Shown here: positions 63,394 to 64,000 of the stretch, piece after piece
How the letters are laid out: every line of letters begins with the position of its first letter
Numbering within the stretch: position 1 is the first letter of the stretch
Position numbers and translations under genes: made by a program
Source of the DNA: DASTPP01 sp035762175
GTDB lineage: Bacteria; Myxococcota_A; Polyangia; Polyangiales; Polyangiaceae
Reading direction: 5' to 3'
Assembly (NCBI GenBank): GCA_035762175.1
Contig: DASTPP010000140.1
Location: 1-64,000 of the forward strand
Length of the DNA stretch: 64,000 nucleotides
Notes under the pieces: model-generated
What the model was told of the DNA's origin: nothing
The model's input: only the letters and a program-made list of their open reading frames with translations
Database searches by the model: none

Positions 63394-64000
63394 ATGAACA
63401 CCGCGACGATGAAGGCCCTGACGTTCGGCATCGAAATCGAAACCGTCGGTCTCGGCCGCCTCCAGCTCGCCGAGGCCCTGCGCACCGCGCTCGGGGGCGA
63501 GGTGACCGCCCAGGGCTACGACTACGCCCTGCTCGACGGCAAGGGGCGCACCTGGAAGGTCGTGCCCGACGGCTCGCTCGCGGGCGCGCTGAATGGCGAG
63601 ATCGTCTCGCCCGTGCTACGCTACGACGACCTCGGCGACCTGCAGGAGGCCGTGCGCGCCGTGCGGAAAGCGGGCGGGCGTGCCGACGCCAGCGCGGGTA
63701 TCCATGTCCACGTTGGAGCGGATCGCTTTGACGCCAAAAGCGTCACGAACCTCGTGAAAACCGTCCACAAACAAGAGTGGCTGCTCGAGCACGCGCTCGG
63801 CATCCGGCAGGAGCGCCTCGCCCGGTATTGCCGCCCCATCGAGCCGCAATTTTTGGCTCAGCTCGAGGCGCGCCGGCCGAAGACGCTCGCCGACGTGAGC
63901 GCCGCGTGGTACGGTCGGGCGAACGTCCGGCCTACCCGCTATGATTCCAGCCGCTACCACGGCCTGAATCTAAATAGCCTGTTCTATCGGGGGACGATCG
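63394..64000 (+). CDS. Amidoligase-family protein (partial, runs off right edge)
   Basis: The frame stays open from ATG 63394 to the edge (202 codons). It shows ALTFGIEIETVGLGRLQLAEAL, the GIEIE metal/ATP-binding signature of the amidoligase-2 family (gamma-glutamyl-cysteine ligase-like fold). Then follow TWKVVPDGSLAG, GEIVSPVLRYDDL, AGIHVHVGADRFD and RYHGLNLNSLFYRGTI, all characteristic. These enzymes join amino acids or peptides to carboxyl groups and are frequent in phages and plasmids, often with a peptidase-like or amidotransferase partner. It is divergent from the recombinase operon. The start ATG 63409 is a possible alternative. Confidence 0.9.
   Translation, partial: MNTATMKALTFGIEIETVGLGRLQLAEALRTALGGEVTAQGYDYALLDGKGRTWKVVPDGSLAGALNGEIVSPVLRYDDLGDLQEAVRAVRKAGGRADASAGIHVHVGADRFDAKSVTNLVKTVHKQEWLLEHALGIRQERLARYCRPIEPQFLAQLEARRPKTLADVSAAWYGRANVRPTRYDSSRYHGLNLNSLFYRGTI

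Overview
The window reads as a chromosome of a high-GC myxobacterium, probably Sorangiineae/Polyangiaceae. The signs are very GC-rich third codon positions, Gly/Ala-rich spacers in secreted lipoproteins, an RCC1-repeat lipoprotein, FHA, PEGA and TPR signalling proteins, Ser/Thr kinases, and a very large RHS-type polymorphic toxin. The taxon is inferred from gene style only; there is no rRNA or tRNA gene to anchor it.

Positions 1 to about 24.9 kb are most of a prophage (PBSX/XkdE-XkdF-type head genes) transcribed almost entirely on the minus strand, with early genes on the right and late genes on the left. From right to left they are: a Xre-type repressor (plus strand) facing an operator region with inverted triple 11-bp repeats; a Com-like zinc protein; an ECF-like sigma factor; an SSB-like protein; a helicase carrying an intein; a primase-helicase; a zinc protein; a Fe-S RecB/Cas4-type nuclease; a DnaQ exonuclease; a small ORF; a PD-(D/E)xK resolvase; a small-terminase-like HTH protein; a non-coding att/pac-like region with a tyrosine recombinase; the large terminase; the portal; head morphogenesis; and a DNA adenine methylase fused to an XkdF-like prohead protease. 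Plus-strand cargo genes sit inside this block: a caspase-like peptidase, a SnoaL-like lipoprotein and a small hypothetical gene.

Positions 24.9 to 56.2 kb are chromosomal accessory DNA. They hold an SDR reductase with an altered catalytic site, a zinc-ribbon membrane protein, a lipoprotein, gene debris, an SRAP (YedK/HMCES-type) protein, an IS3-family element, an arylsulfatase, an IS91-type remnant, a repeat-rich non-coding block, a Ser/Thr-kinase pseudogene containing a 187-bp copy of the SRAP 3' end, an RCC1 propeller lipoprotein, a PEGA/FHA/TPR/kinase signalling cluster, and a 2182-residue RHS/SpvB toxin with Hint and AHH nuclease modules followed by an Imm11-type immunity gene and further candidate immunity genes.

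Positions 56.6 to 64 kb belong to a second mobile-element-like region. It has two unknown co-directional genes, a CheY-like receiver, a tightly overlapping minus-strand operon (disordered protein, DUF2924, small protein, large serine recombinase, small HTH protein), and an amidoligase that runs off the right edge.

The most unusual signal is a bipartite sequence, GTGTCCCCG-N13/15-GGCCTTGCT, found six times directly upstream of gene starts and always in the direction of the gene. Five copies are in the prophage and one precedes the serine recombinase operon. With a sigma-like gene encoded in the early operon, it is a strong candidate for an element-specific promoter class, and at two genes it would give leaderless transcripts.
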